DNA of 64,000 bases. Origin: Heliocidaris tuberculata (taxonomy: Eukaryota; Echinodermata; Echinoidea; Camarodonta; Echinometridae). The stretch spans positions 2,715,880 through 2,779,879 of the forward strand of contig CM046852.1 in the NCBI GenBank assembly GCA_025618425.1. The letters run 5' to 3'. Made by a program: the position numbers and the translations under genes. The number at the start of each line of letters is the position of its first letter. Positions within the stretch are counted from its first letter, which is position 1. The notes under the pieces were generated by a model that made no database searches, had not been told where the DNA came from, and saw only the letters and a list, made by a program, of their open reading frames with translations. Below, in pieces: positions 47,770 through 59,972 of this stretch.

Positions 47770-48320
47770 TTTAAGGATGACAGATGTACACTGTATTAGA
47801 AATACATCCTTGCATGGGATTTAATATTGCTCAGCAAACTGATACTACTACTAAAGTAAGGGTCCAAACCTTTATATTGTTTAATGCTTATTCATTTTAT
47901 AGATTTAAATATTTAAATGTAAATATTTACATCTTTACATTTTTATTTGCTTGCAAACGAAACTAAGTAATCTTAAACAATAAGTGTAATATTGTTGTAT
48001 TTAGGGGTCCAGTATGCAGTTCTCTTTACAAATACCTCTTATGATGCATTTATAGCTCAATTACGAAGCAAGAATCAGCGTGTTAAAATATGGTTATGAA
48101 ACACAGTTTTGAAATGCTGTTTCACGGTACCTGTCAAATTCGGGCTCTGCCGCTGGACTCGGACACCGCACTTTAGACACTGTGTTATTGAAACACTAAA
48201 CGATCAAAATGCTGATTCTAGCCTGAAAAAAGGAAGCTCTTAAATTTATACGCCTCCAAATATGACGTTTATACTTATCTGATCTTGGACTGTGTCACAT
48301 TAAACGACTCATCTACTTTA

Positions 48321-48389
48321 TACCGCGTTTACACACTGACCCGGTTTTCGTATCGAACCCAAGAGCCGGATCAGTGTGTAAACGCGGTA
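48321..48389. repeat. 69-bp hairpin with 24-bp arms
   Basis: taccgcgtttacacactga and tcagtgtgtaaacgcggta are exact reverse complements, extended by ccgg with one mismatch, around a 21-nt loop. It is a very small foldback element. Confidence 0.85.
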
Positions 48390-49550
48390 ATGTCTGTAAG
48401 GTCGCGAGTGTCAGCAAGGCTCAAAGTAACCTGCGGTTTTCCGGCCTGTTGAAAAAATAGTTTAAAAATATGAACAGGAACAACTGTGCAACAACAGCGC
48501 TTTAAGAAATGTCAGAAGAAGGGGCAAGGGGGCAAAAATTTCCCCGAAACTCCCCCGACGTTTTCCCCCAGCAACACTTCCGCTAATTGGAGTAAAAGAG
48601 AGGGAGAGAAAAAAAACCTAAAAATGTATATTTCCGTCAGTTAATTTTTGCGGGAATCTAAGGTGGTGGGGTGGGTTGAGTGTATGTTTTTTGTGGGAGA
48701 GTGTGTGCGTGTGGGGGGGGGGGGGGTATGAGCAATTAAAGTTTCCAATTTTTTTAGGAATTGTGTCCTCCGCTCATAGATGTACCCGATATCGAATGTT
48801 AGGAATGTATCCATTATTATGAATGATCAAGTTTTGACCACTTCAGCTGTTTAGCGGTAATTCGATATGTCCGTCAGTGACATTTGCACTCCAGAAATAT
48901 AGGGTTAGGACTAATGCTGCGATTGTGGTTTAGGTATGGTTAATTAGGGTTAGGGTTACGGGTGGGTGAGTGTGTGGAACAGGGTTGGAGTTACTGGAAT
49001 TCGGATAATATCAGAAAATGACCGCGGAAAAATTTCCGCTGGAGCATTTGTCGTAACAAAGTAATCACCCCCCCCCCTCCCCTCCCCCAATCATTGGTAC
49101 CTTCCTACCCTCATAAATATGACCTTGAACTTTCATCAAGACCTTCATGAATGACGAGTACGGTGAACAGTAAGACACCCTCACCGTTACTATGGCAATC
49201 AACAAGTGCCATTTCTCTTAAAGCTATTTCTTGATGTGGTGCAATCAGCTCTCGTGTTAGAATAGTAAGCTATACGTAAGAATGACAGGTGTGTTACTTG
49301 AGTAAGAGTGACTTGAGATATCTTAATTGACCCAGTAGTAATGAATAACAAAGTTCATGTGACCTTTAGCTGTTCTTTCTCCAATCCGCTTTAAGAGTTC
49401 TCAATTAATTTCTCATGAAGCAATATAACTGTTAATGGGACAATATCATGATGATAATTATAATGATTATAAGAAAACAACATTCGTGATAATGATTGTA
49501 TTTTTTTTTTCAAAGACCATATATAGGGGGCCTAATTAACTTACACTTAA

Positions 49551-49916
49551 AGGGTACCAATCACCCAAAATAATTTTGCTCTGTATGTTAGAGGTTTCAT
49601 GTCGTTATACTATATTCAAAATATGGACTTCAAATATCAATTCTATAAGAGATATTACAATTTCAATTACACTCTTTATAAGCGTAAAAGCGACTCGTGA
49701 ATAGACTACTCGACGCACCCGTACGCGCTCTCCAAGATAAAGGCTCGCGCGGAACCAAACTCGGAGTTCGGTTCCACGCGAGCATTTTCATGTTATCCTT
49801 TATTTCCTTCATACTCATTAACTGTTGACCTATAGAATACCAGACAAAGTTCTTTGAGGTTGATTTTATACTTTCTAGCTGTACACAAATTATTTTTTTC
49901 AGGTGATTGGTACACT
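49551..49916. mobile_element. TTAA-flanked MITE (Kolobok/piggyBac-type target)
   Basis: 366 bp with inverted ends agggtaccaatcacc...ggtgattggtacact, flanked by TTAA on both sides (49547-49550, 49917-49920). The centre has a second palindrome (ctcgcgcggaacc / ggttccacgcgag). TTAA duplications are specific to piggyBac and Kolobok elements. No transposase is encoded. Confidence 0.85.
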
Positions 49917-50514
49917 TTAATATATCGACAATCAACATTGGTAGTAGAGATTATGAAAACAATGATTATTATGATGCAAAAGGGACATCAAAGAAGAGGT
50001 TTTTAAAACCATGTATTCAACAGGCATGACAGGTTAAGGAAACTGCATATTCATTTCGTGTTACAATTAAGTAGTTCGGTAGTTGTAGGAAGCTTTAAAA
50101 AGTGGAGAGGTAGACTTGCTTTATATGATATTTTGCTCAATGTTAACCATGAATGATGTAAGAATTTCAATTAAGTCATATTTAGGTATGTATTTATTGC
50201 TTGACTTTATCATGGCATATCAACCTTATAATATTATTACCACATAGCCGGCATCACATCTCCACTAACATGATTACCGTGTCATAAAGTTCAAGTTTAA
50301 GTGATAATGAGATAATACTCCTTACTCACACATCGGCTAGTTCCTCTTCCCGTCTCCCTAACCCCCTCCTTACAAATCCTTTCATTATGCGTTAATTATT
50401 TTAAGCATTTATAGTAAGGCTACAGTCAGCTGCTACCGGCAACGATTTAAGTTCTTTTAAAAGCAATGCATGAAGCACCCTTGAAAATCCTCTTAATCAC
50501 CTTCTCTCTCACAC

Positions 50515-50965
50515 ACTTCTACCTCTCATTTATATCTCTCCCCTCCCTCTCTCTCCCCCCTCTCTCTCCCCCCCTCTCTCTTTTATTTATTTCATTATGA
50601 TTCTTTACTCTTCATATGTTCATTAAGCTTAAATCCCTTATCAAAATTTAATCACTGAAACTAAATCTTGGATTTTTTTTTTTCATATGCTCTCTCTCTC
50701 CCTCCCTCCCATCTCATTTTCCCTTTCTCTCTCTTTATTCCGTCTCTTTTTCGCTCTCTCTCTTTTCCTCCCATCTCCTTTTATCCTTTCCAGTCTCTCT
50801 CTCTCCCTTCTTTTTCTTTTTCACACTCTCTCTTTCCTCTGCTCTCTTCTCTTCTCTTTCTCACTCTCCTCACTCTCCCTTTCCTCTGCTCTCTTCTCTT
50901 CTCTTTCTCACTCTCTCTTTCCTCTGCTCTTTCTCCTTTTCTCTTTCTCTCTCTCACATGTTTTT
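50515..50965. repeat. Pyrimidine-rich (CT)n tract
   Basis: About 450 bp of CT, CTT and CCCT repeats ending in a T run. Long Ser/Leu/Phe frames here are compositional. Confidence 0.9.
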
Positions 50966-51439
50966 TTTTTTTTTTTTTAATAATTAATAAAAAATCTCTC
51001 ACATGTTCATCAAGCTTAAGTCGCCAGTCAAAATTAATTTCCTTCTTTCCTGTACAATACATGACTTTAGTACGTGCACGGCCCACAAGACTAGTGAGAA
51101 TGACTGAATTATGTTCTTGAACCTTACTAGCTATTCGGAAGGGGGACGGGGAGGGGGGGGGGGGGGCGGGGGGGGGGATTGTCAAAGTAACCTCATTATC
51201 ATATTTCAGGTAGTTTCCAATAATATCATTTGAATAATCCAACCAGTTTGATTAAAGAATGTAAAAAAAAAAAAAGTTTTTGATTACGATAGCTCTTTTG
51301 CAATTGCCTTAGAAAGTGGTAACTATGGTGAATAGAAATAACAATATATATATATATATATATATTTCAGTAAATTAACCATTATTCTCTTATACGCCTA
51401 CGCAACAACGAGTGTAAATTTATTATCTATTTTTAAATT

Positions 51440-51720
51440 TTATTGCATCTATTTATTTACCACTAGTGGGACGAAAACACCCTTATCGGCAATAATGCTG
51501 TTTCCGTAGGGGTCCATTCACAAATTTAAAAAATACAACAACACAAGAATAAAAATAATACAAACATATTCATAGATGAAGGAATGTAATATATATTATG
51601 TAATAATACAATTATGATCATATTAACATGATATTCAATTTAAAGAGATGTCGACCATGAACATTATTTTTTTATGAACTGACTATAGTCTATTGATCAA
51701 AATATGCCATGTGAATGGAA
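51440..51720 (-). mobile_element. Possible truncated retrotransposon 3' end
   Basis: On the minus strand it ends in aaataaatagatgcaat with a preceding ggtaaataaat; tail style resembles CR1/L2 elements. No coding sequence is left. Confidence 0.35.
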
Positions 51721-52039
51721 TATGTAGCCAGAGCAACGTGAATTAGAAGTGAACCAAAAACTTTAAAAACTTTTTAAAAATTGTTAAAATATATTATAAG
51801 GTAAAAATAACAACATTCAAATAAAGTTAATGAAATTGTTGCAATGGTATTTTGTTGTTATTCTGGATTCTGTTTCTTTCATAAGGAAAACCTATTCTCT
51901 ATACACTTCTTCTATCTCGGGAGGGAAAACAATTATGAATCAAGGATGTATGTTTTATTACACGGGAGCGAGGTTGTCATCAATTATTCCAAGTCATGAC
52001 GTCATATCCGTTTCATGCAGACGCTTCAACCGAATTTGT

Positions 52040-52343
52040 GCTTGCCGTGCATGCGCGCGAGCTGAAACTATGTTAACCCATGGTTAACCCCACGATCTTG
52101 TTGACTGCTCTTTAACTCGGCTGAGTTGTAACTTTAGACGCGCGGGAACGGGGGTTTTCCCGCTAAAAAAAATTACTATAAATTGCCGACTCCACCTCTA
52201 CAATTCCCATTTTTGAGTTGAAGTTTAGTTGACGCTGAAAGGGTGATATCATTTTCTTATATCCCTGATTGTGTGATCTTACTGACGATTCCTATCAGGA
52301 TTTGTTACCTGTTTGTGTGTGTTTTGGTAGCCTTTGAGCAGCA
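52040..52343 (+). promoter_or_regulatory. Putative promoter and 5' UTR of the C-type lectin
   Basis: A TATA-like ctataaat (52176-52183) lies about 165 bp before the ATG, which would place the start of transcription near 52210. A GC-rich stretch with an NRF1-like gtgcatgcgcgcgag lies at about 52046-52061. Position only; no experimental support. Confidence 0.4.
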
Positions 52344-55300
52344 ATGAAGTGGCTAATAGCAGTTGGCCTTATGGTCCTAGCATCCATGGTGCAAGCTCAT
52401 GTACAACCATTATGTGAATCCTATTTCACGTATCACAATGGCAGCTGTTACAGGTAAGTGGCAGTTTTTTTTTTATGATTCATTACATTAATTCATGAAT
52501 TCATACAAAAAGGTTAAGTTTTGCGGTTGGGCCATTTTGATGAAGCATATCTGAGGAAATTTGTAATATTTTATATCCTATTAAACTGTTTATTTTACTT
52601 TGGAAATGTTATGTACTTGCATTAAAACCCCCTTCAAGACTTTAAAAGTGAAAAGCGTTCGTAGGTCCCTAAAGCCATTGAGACTAACGTACATGTACTT
52701 TGACTAATAAGTATAAATGTATAAAACAATAACTGTCAAATCCTTTTGTATACACATTTCATGATTTAATATGATTTAAAATTCAATCTTGTTATCTCCA
52801 CAATAATGTCACAATTTTATTAATGTATAGTTATGATAAAATCTTAGTTATAGTAATAGTTATGATAACATTTTAGTTATACTAATAGTTATGATAACAT
52901 TTTAGTTATGCTAATAGTTATGATTATATTTTAGTTATACTGATAATTATAAAAAGATATCATAATAATAGTTATGATAACATTCTTAGTCACACTAATA
53001 GTTATGATATAATTTTATTTATATACTAATAGTTATGATAACATTTCTTAGTCATAGTAATAATTATGATAACGTTTATTAGTTATACTTGCGTTCAAGT
53101 TGCGTAAAGAGGAGAGAATTAACCACTTAAAATTTGCTATTATACATTAAATCTTGTTTGAGACATTCTGGTCATTGCTTGGGAGGGACAGTTAAGAACA
53201 AATCCTGATTTATTCCGAGGCCTCTCTGATTGGAGGGATATCGCAACCTAGTTACTATTAATTAGGCATAATTGATATTGCAATTATTTTTGTGTTATAA
53301 AACGCATGCTTTGGCGCACAGCTAAGAAAATCAGATTATCAGATTTCAAAAATATAAATAAAATATTAATTGAGCCAAAAGGAAATCAGTGCCAGAACCT
53401 GACTGTTTTTTTTCCCTCATAAATCCGAAAATGGTTATGCATATCTATATGTTTTAAATACAATGTGAAAAGGGGCAATATGAGTGCCTCGAACTACATG
53501 TATATGGATTATGACTGCAGTATGGAGGTTATCTTAGTTATGCTATCGTCTTAGAAATCGAGGTTTAAGAAAGTATTATATACAAAGTGGATTCATTGAA
53601 TATAATTTGTCTTTTCATTTCTGCAGTCTAAGTATTTTAGAAGAAATAGGACCATTCAAGAAATTTGATATTTTGGAGTGACTAGTGAGAAATCTGATTC
53701 TTGGATTGGGGAGTAGCCGGTCATTGAGCTACGGCAAAAACATTAAATTTCATGACAAGTGCTTACCAAGTGCCCTTTAAAGGTTATGCACAAGATATAG
53801 TGTTGGTGAAATGCAAAGAGGTATTCCGAATTTTCTAATATCTGAATGAGGGTAGAATTGAAGCCCATGAAATACATTTTTAAAATTGAATTTTAACATT
53901 CCTCGACCACCCAGCAGACCTACGTATAGGAATGATTCAGGTTGTTCCTAAAATTATAATATAGATAAACTTCTGTTCACGCATAAATCTCAAAATGAAA
54001 CCAAAAGGAATTTCGAAATGAGAACACTGTCCTTGAAGGGAAAACAGATTTGTCCACTTAGACGGATAACTCAGACCTTAAAGAAAAAAAAATCCTCTAA
54101 TAGCTTTAAAGGTAATACAAGAAAGAAAAAAAATCTAGATAAACCTATAAAAATAAATTTTACCGATTCAGTGGCCATTATGCGTACACTGTCATGAGTA
54201 TTACCTTTAATTTTGAATGTAATTTGTTGTATTACCCAGTATGTGCGAATATGCGGCGAAACTGATTAAAGTACGGTGTCATAAGTCTGAACCTTTCAAA
54301 AATGTGAAACATGTTTGAAAATATATCTTCAAAATACCTTATACTTCTTTCTGCTTTCTTTCACTGGAATATAAACCGCTGAAATGGAGAAAAGTATAAC
54401 TTTGCCCCAAACAGACCAAATGGGCATTTTAAAAGCAAACTGGGAATCGGACCAAATTAATTGATAGCCAAAACGGGGAGTAGACGAACTGACAAGAGTG
54501 AGCGAAGATAAAATCAGATCTTTAGAGAAATAATCTTTAGAGAACATTATAAGCTCCGCATTGGGGAAATAGGCATTGCACTACAGTACTAGTAAATGAC
54601 AATTTACCAGAAAGGTATTTAGATGTATCATAAACTTATTTTGTTATGTAAACGTCAACGTCAACAGCTATTCTTGTTGCAAATCAAAATACTGTAACTT
54701 GGTCGTATGAGAAATTCTGCCAAATGACAATTTACCAGAAAGGTATTTAGATGTATCATAAACTTATTTTGTTATGTAAACGTCAACGTCAACAGCTATT
54801 CTTGTTGCAAATCAAAATACTGTAACTTGGTCGTATGAGAAATTCTGCCAAAGGGGTTAAGAATACTTTCAGTGAGTCATGAATGTAGACTGCAAACTAA
54901 TACACTGGATTAACCTACAGCTATACATAAATAGGGGCTATAACTTACTTTTAAAATATCTTTTATTCAAAGTTTTGATATCAGTAAAATAAATGGAGAA
55001 CAGCAAGAGGATCATTATGGCGCGTAGTTATTATATCGCTTAAAAATCACTATCTTGACACGCTTATATGTTTAACACCGGCAGCCTTTATCCAAACCAC
55101 GACAAAAAATAAAACACCACCATCACCACCACCACCACCACCACCACCACCACAACAACAACAACAAAATCATAGACAATTTCGAATAGTTGCCAAATCC
55201 TTTGTCATGTTTGTAGGTCAATGATTATCAGATTACTCTTGTCCGACCAGAACAAAGCTCTAAAATGTGTCAAGGTGAGAGACAACAAGCCATAGATTTA

Positions 55301-56899
55301 GGTGTTGGAATATTTTACCCGCACTGCATGCCTACGTGTCATACACGTTGTATGAAGTTGTTTTATTACAAATCTTATTTAAGATTACTTTCCCCAACTC
55401 TCTCTTCGCTTATAGATTTGGTAATCAATTATTGTTCAAACAACTGATTTTTTTTTTAAAGAGAATAGAACGTAACATAACGCAAATTGTTACATAATAA
55501 ACATACGTTACACACAAAAAGATCCTATTGGGAAGTAAGCGACACAAATTAAATTTTTGTCTAAAATCAGAAAGAAAGATAAAAGCACAACATGCACAGC
55601 CGTCATTTGCCATAGTAAATCAATGAAGGTATACAGTTGTGAGCATCTTAATCATTATTATCATTATGCCTACAGTTAGGCGCTCTATTCGTCCCACACA
55701 TGGACGATCAGTGTCTTCCATCTACTTCTATTTCTGATTTCTCAAGGTGTTTGTAATATGTAGTATTTGTAGTATTTCTGTTGTCAGTCAACCCAATGAA
55801 TAGATCCCAGTATTTGCTACACTGTCACCCTCTTTTTCACTTTCCTTCAATATTATTTTCCCAGTTGATATCGAATTTCTGAGTCTTTTCTATTCTCTAA
55901 AGGTTTATCTTTACCTACAAACCGAAGCTGTGTTCTCCTTGAGATCTTTAAAAGGGGTCTATTGACAAATACCCCATCAGACACTTCCGCATTTGATACT
56001 CTGTCAGTCCATTTTAATGAAGAATATTTCGTCAGCATTCATAATGTTATCTAGGCATGTCAAAACCTAAACCAAATGGATGAGCATCCACCAAGTTCAG
56101 AACTACATATTGTTGACAATGATGTAATTTTTCATGTATCTGTTACAGATTCACTTCTGGAGAGAGCTACACACAGACTGGTGCAAGGATCCGACTAGAA
56201 GGCATGCCATTCGCCCGGGCTAACACTTACTGCAGTAGTCTCAACCCCAATGCTCATCTAGTTGTCATCAATGACGCTGCCGAACAGGAGTTTATCTTCG
56301 ATATGTTCTATGGTATGGAACCTACGGAGACATGGATCGGTCTCTTCTACAACGTCACATCAATGATGTGGGAATGGGTAAACGGTGATCCAGCTACCTA
56401 CATCCCATGGGAACCTTACTATGGGGAGCCTCTGGTCACTACCGGAGGTGCTGCCTTGATGTTCTTAAGTGAAATCATCACCCAACAGACCACGCTGAAA
56501 TACGGATACGGTATCGAGATATCTGATTACTTCAACACAGAGTTAGGAGAGGAACCGTTTCCATTTATCTGCGAGTATAAGCTCGCAATGATGGAACAGA
56601 ACACGACGACTGTTGATACTGGAAACACCACCACCACCAACACCACCACCACCAACTCTACAACTGGTACCTATACTACAGCCCCACCAGCCACGACTGG
56701 TCCAGCAACGATGGCGCCTCAGGTTCTCTACCAACAGGAAGCACGCCCTCAACGTCTGTCTGCACCAGGACGCTTTGGTTTCCTACGCGAAGTTACTGCT
56801 GAGGAAAGGAGAAGAGCCTACAACGCATACAACGGACCAATGGCCTACAAGCAGAGGGGAGCTCAGAGGAACGGTTACCCATATATGGCAATGCCATAG
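52344..56899 (+). CDS. Secreted C-type lectin-domain protein, two exons (spicule-matrix-like)
   Basis: Exons 52344-52453 and 56149-56899 (GT-AG, phase 2) encode 286 residues. A signal peptide (WLIAVGLMVLASMVQA) is followed by one long-form C-type lectin domain: C24 and C35 at its start, C65 (ANTYCSSL), the core WIGL, and C178 (FICEY). The usual inner Cys pair and the calcium/sugar motifs (EPN or QPD, WND) are absent, so classical calcium-dependent sugar binding is unlikely. Then come a Thr/Asn-rich stretch with repeated NTT/NST sequons (about 187-228), likely glycosylated, and a basic, Tyr/Asn/Gly-rich C terminus (RRRAYNAYNG, QRNGYPYMAMP). Single-CTLD secreted proteins with this layout and an intron just after the CY motif resemble sea urchin spicule-matrix lectins. 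The family assignment is likely; a biomineral role is inference, and an immune lectin is the alternative. Confidence 0.85.
52825..53095. repeat. Minisatellite, about 30-bp unit, in lectin intron
   Basis: The word tagttatgataacattttag and close variants recurs about eight times with drifting spacing, in the single intron of the lectin gene. Confidence 0.8.
54594..54849. repeat. Perfect 128-bp tandem duplication in lectin intron
   Basis: 54594-54721 is repeated without visible change at 54722-54849 (both start aaatgacaatttaccag and end gaaattctgcc). Identity of the copies implies a recent event or an assembly artefact. Confidence 0.9.
55117..55167. repeat. (CCA)n/(CAA)n microsatellite
   Basis: Trinucleotide run in the lectin intron. 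Confidence 0.9.
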
Positions 56900-57775
56900 A
56901 ACAAACCATTCCTCCAGAACTGCTTATACGTTGGGTTAGGGTTGAAAGTCAAAGAAGGTAATTATGAAGTAATAACCTTTAGTGCCCATGGCACACGAGA
57001 CGTCATTTAGATTGAATTATTGCCTATGCCAATCAAACCTATAGCGGCAGTACACGTATGCCCCAGTAATTCAAAGCAGTGTTGGCACTGTTCATTTCCC
57101 ATTTCTTTTGTGTACGATGACACTCTCACGTGGCGCATTAGACTACGTCATCAAATGACCTCTCGTGTACAAGGGACATGATGTTTCAAAGGTAGTATTT
57201 CATAATGGGTTTCTTAAACGTTGACCTATGGATATTCCTGTTAATCAATTGATCATTGCAAGATTGACAAATTATTACAACTACTATATAAATGATACAG
57301 CGCAATTTTCAAATCTTTACAAATTTAATGAATTAATACCATACTTTTAAGTTTAGGTTTTACATCGACTTTTGTCGTAACAGTATTAAGTGGGTGATTC
57401 CATGCGCACTGTATCATACGAAATGTCTAGTTTCATTATAATACTGCGGGAAGTTTTAAAGTTACACGAGTTGACATGAATACTTACATAATAATGTTTT
57501 ATGAGCTAAAAATTTGTCCTGAATATATTTGTATTTATACGATCCTTATACTATTGTTGTTCTTGTATGAGGTGCGCATAGCGTCAGCTGAAAATGACTT
57601 TCACGGGTATTCCGTTAATAGAAAAAAAGTCTTTCATATTCAAACATTAATGTAAATACATTAAATCTGTTATAAATATTTTGAATTGATCTGATTTATT
57701 TGGTATAAAAGCTGCCATGTTTAATCTGTAATAAGAATTATTGTGTGAATAAAACATGTACCTTGCTTATAATTA
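56900..57775 (+). other. Lectin 3' UTR and polyadenylation signal
   Basis: AT-rich sequence following the TAG stop with no other frame. AATAAA at 57748-57753 within gtgtgaataaaacatg is the first convincing polyadenylation signal and would give a 3' UTR of about 870 nt. Confidence 0.6.
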
Positions 57776-58800
57776 CTATCCAGTGTGTATCCTAGAATTA
57801 GTCCAATATTGTATATTTTCTGTCATTTTCAGGAAATCTTATATTACAAATAAATCTATTGTACAAATTATGAACAAGTTTTGATCTTCTTTTCCAGTAT
57901 TATATGATTATTTTTTTCCAATATTGTAAAGATGAATCTAAAACCCGTCGCACTTTGACTGCAATCCGAATTTGAAAGGATTGCGATATCAGTATAGATA
58001 TACACTTTTCCTGATTGAAGTTCTTAGTAGCAAAATTGTAAATGCAGGAAATTGTGGGCCTACAACTCGGAGAAAAACCTCGATCGGGGGCATAATGTAT
58101 TATCTAAATATAGAGGAGTGGAAATTCACTCTTTTAGGAGTCATATTTGGGATCACTTTGTTTGGAGTGGAAATCAACGCCCAAAATAGTGTAATCCACT
58201 CTCAAAGGAGTAAATCAATCTAATTCAACTATTACTTGGAATGGATTCAACTCCCAAATGAAGAAATCCCTATAATGACTCTGAAAAACTAAAAGAGTAG
58301 ATATTCACCCCTCTGCGCTAAGAGGGCTGTAACGTGATAGGCCTACCTTTAATAGTTGCGCGACTGTTCCCAATTTAAAAGCGATTTGAAAGCGATTTGT
58401 AATTTCTCCGACTGGAACGCTCGCATGACCATCAGGAACCTCAATCATGGGAAGGTTCTGCTGTATACTTGTACAAATTGTCATTTTCCGAAATATTTAA
58501 AATCGGCTTGCAGTTGGATTAAAAAAAGCAGAAGAAAAATGTCTGACGTTTTGAGAAAAAAGTATCCCCCCAAACTAATTTAAAGAAAAATCACGCCTAA
58601 AAACAAACAAAGAAACAATCAAACAACAAAAAACAAACAAACAAAGTAACAAAATATAAAACAACAACAAGACCGATCATCGGAGGGCGGTGAAGGGGAA
58701 AGGTATTAAAGGAGAGAGAGAAAGAAAGAGAGAGAGGGGGGGGGGGAGATGGGGGAAGGGTCGGGCAGAAAGAGGGACAGACAGGGATAGGGAGACATGC

Positions 58801-58850
<50 letters not shown>

Positions 58851-58997
58851 CTTGGTTGACAGTTGAGGGTGAGGGAGGAAGGGGTTTAGGAGAGGGTTTG
58901 TAATGGAGAAATGAGTGTGATTGAAAAAAGACAAGAAAGTCCGACAGTTCAGAGGGTAACTGTTGACAAACTTTTAAATGTAAGTTATTTTTTCGGA

Positions 58998-59028
<31 letters not shown>

Positions 59029-59646
59029 AGCCCTCCCTCAAGAGAAAATATCATCCAAATTATTCTACTATATAATATATATGTACAGGCCTACATATGT
59101 GTTTCAAATTAATTTTCTTTTGACTGCTATAAGAATAATGGATTCGTCAATGCACCTTTGAATTCAAAACAATAACAACAACAACAAAAACTAACAAAAA
59201 ACAACAAAAAACGAAACCAAAAACAGAATGCAGGATAGGCACCAGTCAACGATGAAGGACGTATATTTTCATGTATTCTATAATATGGTTTGATAGAACC
59301 ATCAGTAGTCATGGTAAAAGACACATTGGAGGGGTTGCATATGATATGGCAAAACTGTTTTATCGAAAAATGATAGAATTCAGGAAGACCTGCTCCGTTG
59401 GACACCTCGTACGCTTTCATGGACGGGCAGTTACATCGGGTAAATGGAAATGAAATTTCCCTTCCAGCGTTAACATGTTTAGTAAACGATAATCTGAAAT
59501 TTAAGTATACTGCGTTTTGATCCTTGCGGGAATACAAACAAATATTCTACAAAACGACGAGTTAACAACCTTTTAATACATGGGTGACTCGAAACTTTCC
59601 CAAGTAAAGTCACACTTAGACCATGCTCTAAATCATATTTATAAAC
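57776..59646. other. Gene-poor spacer
   Basis: No supported exon. Around 58110-58310 the motif ggagtggaaatcaac/cactc recurs in both orientations, suggesting a degraded inverted-repeat element. GA microsatellites occupy 58713-58850, and a TA run 59001-59030. A 136-residue minus-strand frame (59127-59537) has normal composition but no recognisable domain, and I do not call it a gene. Confidence 0.4.
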
Positions 59647-59972
59647 CGGGGGGGGGGGGGGGTTGTTTCATAAAGCTGTTCGTAAAGTTACACATGACTT
59701 TACGAACGACTTGAATATGAAGTGCCAGATAGGATGCCCAAAGTTTTTTCCTGATGTTTCAACAAAGTGTGACTCTATTTCCAATAACCTCAATTAAATT
59801 ATTGCCCCAAAATATACTTTGCATTAAAAATATTTTTCATAATAAGAATGTTTTCTACATCTGCACAGTTGATGCAGTTAAAAATGATTGAGCATCCTAT
59901 TTGGCTTGTCATATTTAAGTCATTCATAAAGTCATGAGTAACTTTACGAACAGCTTTATAAAACACCCCCTG
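59647..59972. mobile_element. MITE with ends gtttcataaagctgttcgtaa
   Basis: About 326 bp. The left end (ggttgtttcataaagctgtt then cgtaaagttac) is the inverted copy of the right end (gtaactttacgaacagc, ttataaaacaccccc). A second inverted pair (tgactttacgaacgac / tcattcataaagtca) follows inward. G and C runs cap the two ends. Non-coding; superfamily not assigned. Confidence 0.8.

Noticed and set aside
50668..51242. 150-residue plus and 153-residue minus frames
   Set aside because: Both arise from a pyrimidine-rich tract, with Ser/Leu/Phe on one strand and Lys/Glu/Arg on the other and no complexity.
55653..56040. Possible LINE fragment or exon before lectin exon 2
   Set aside because: Some words resemble reverse transcriptase ends on the minus strand, but frames are too broken to support a call.
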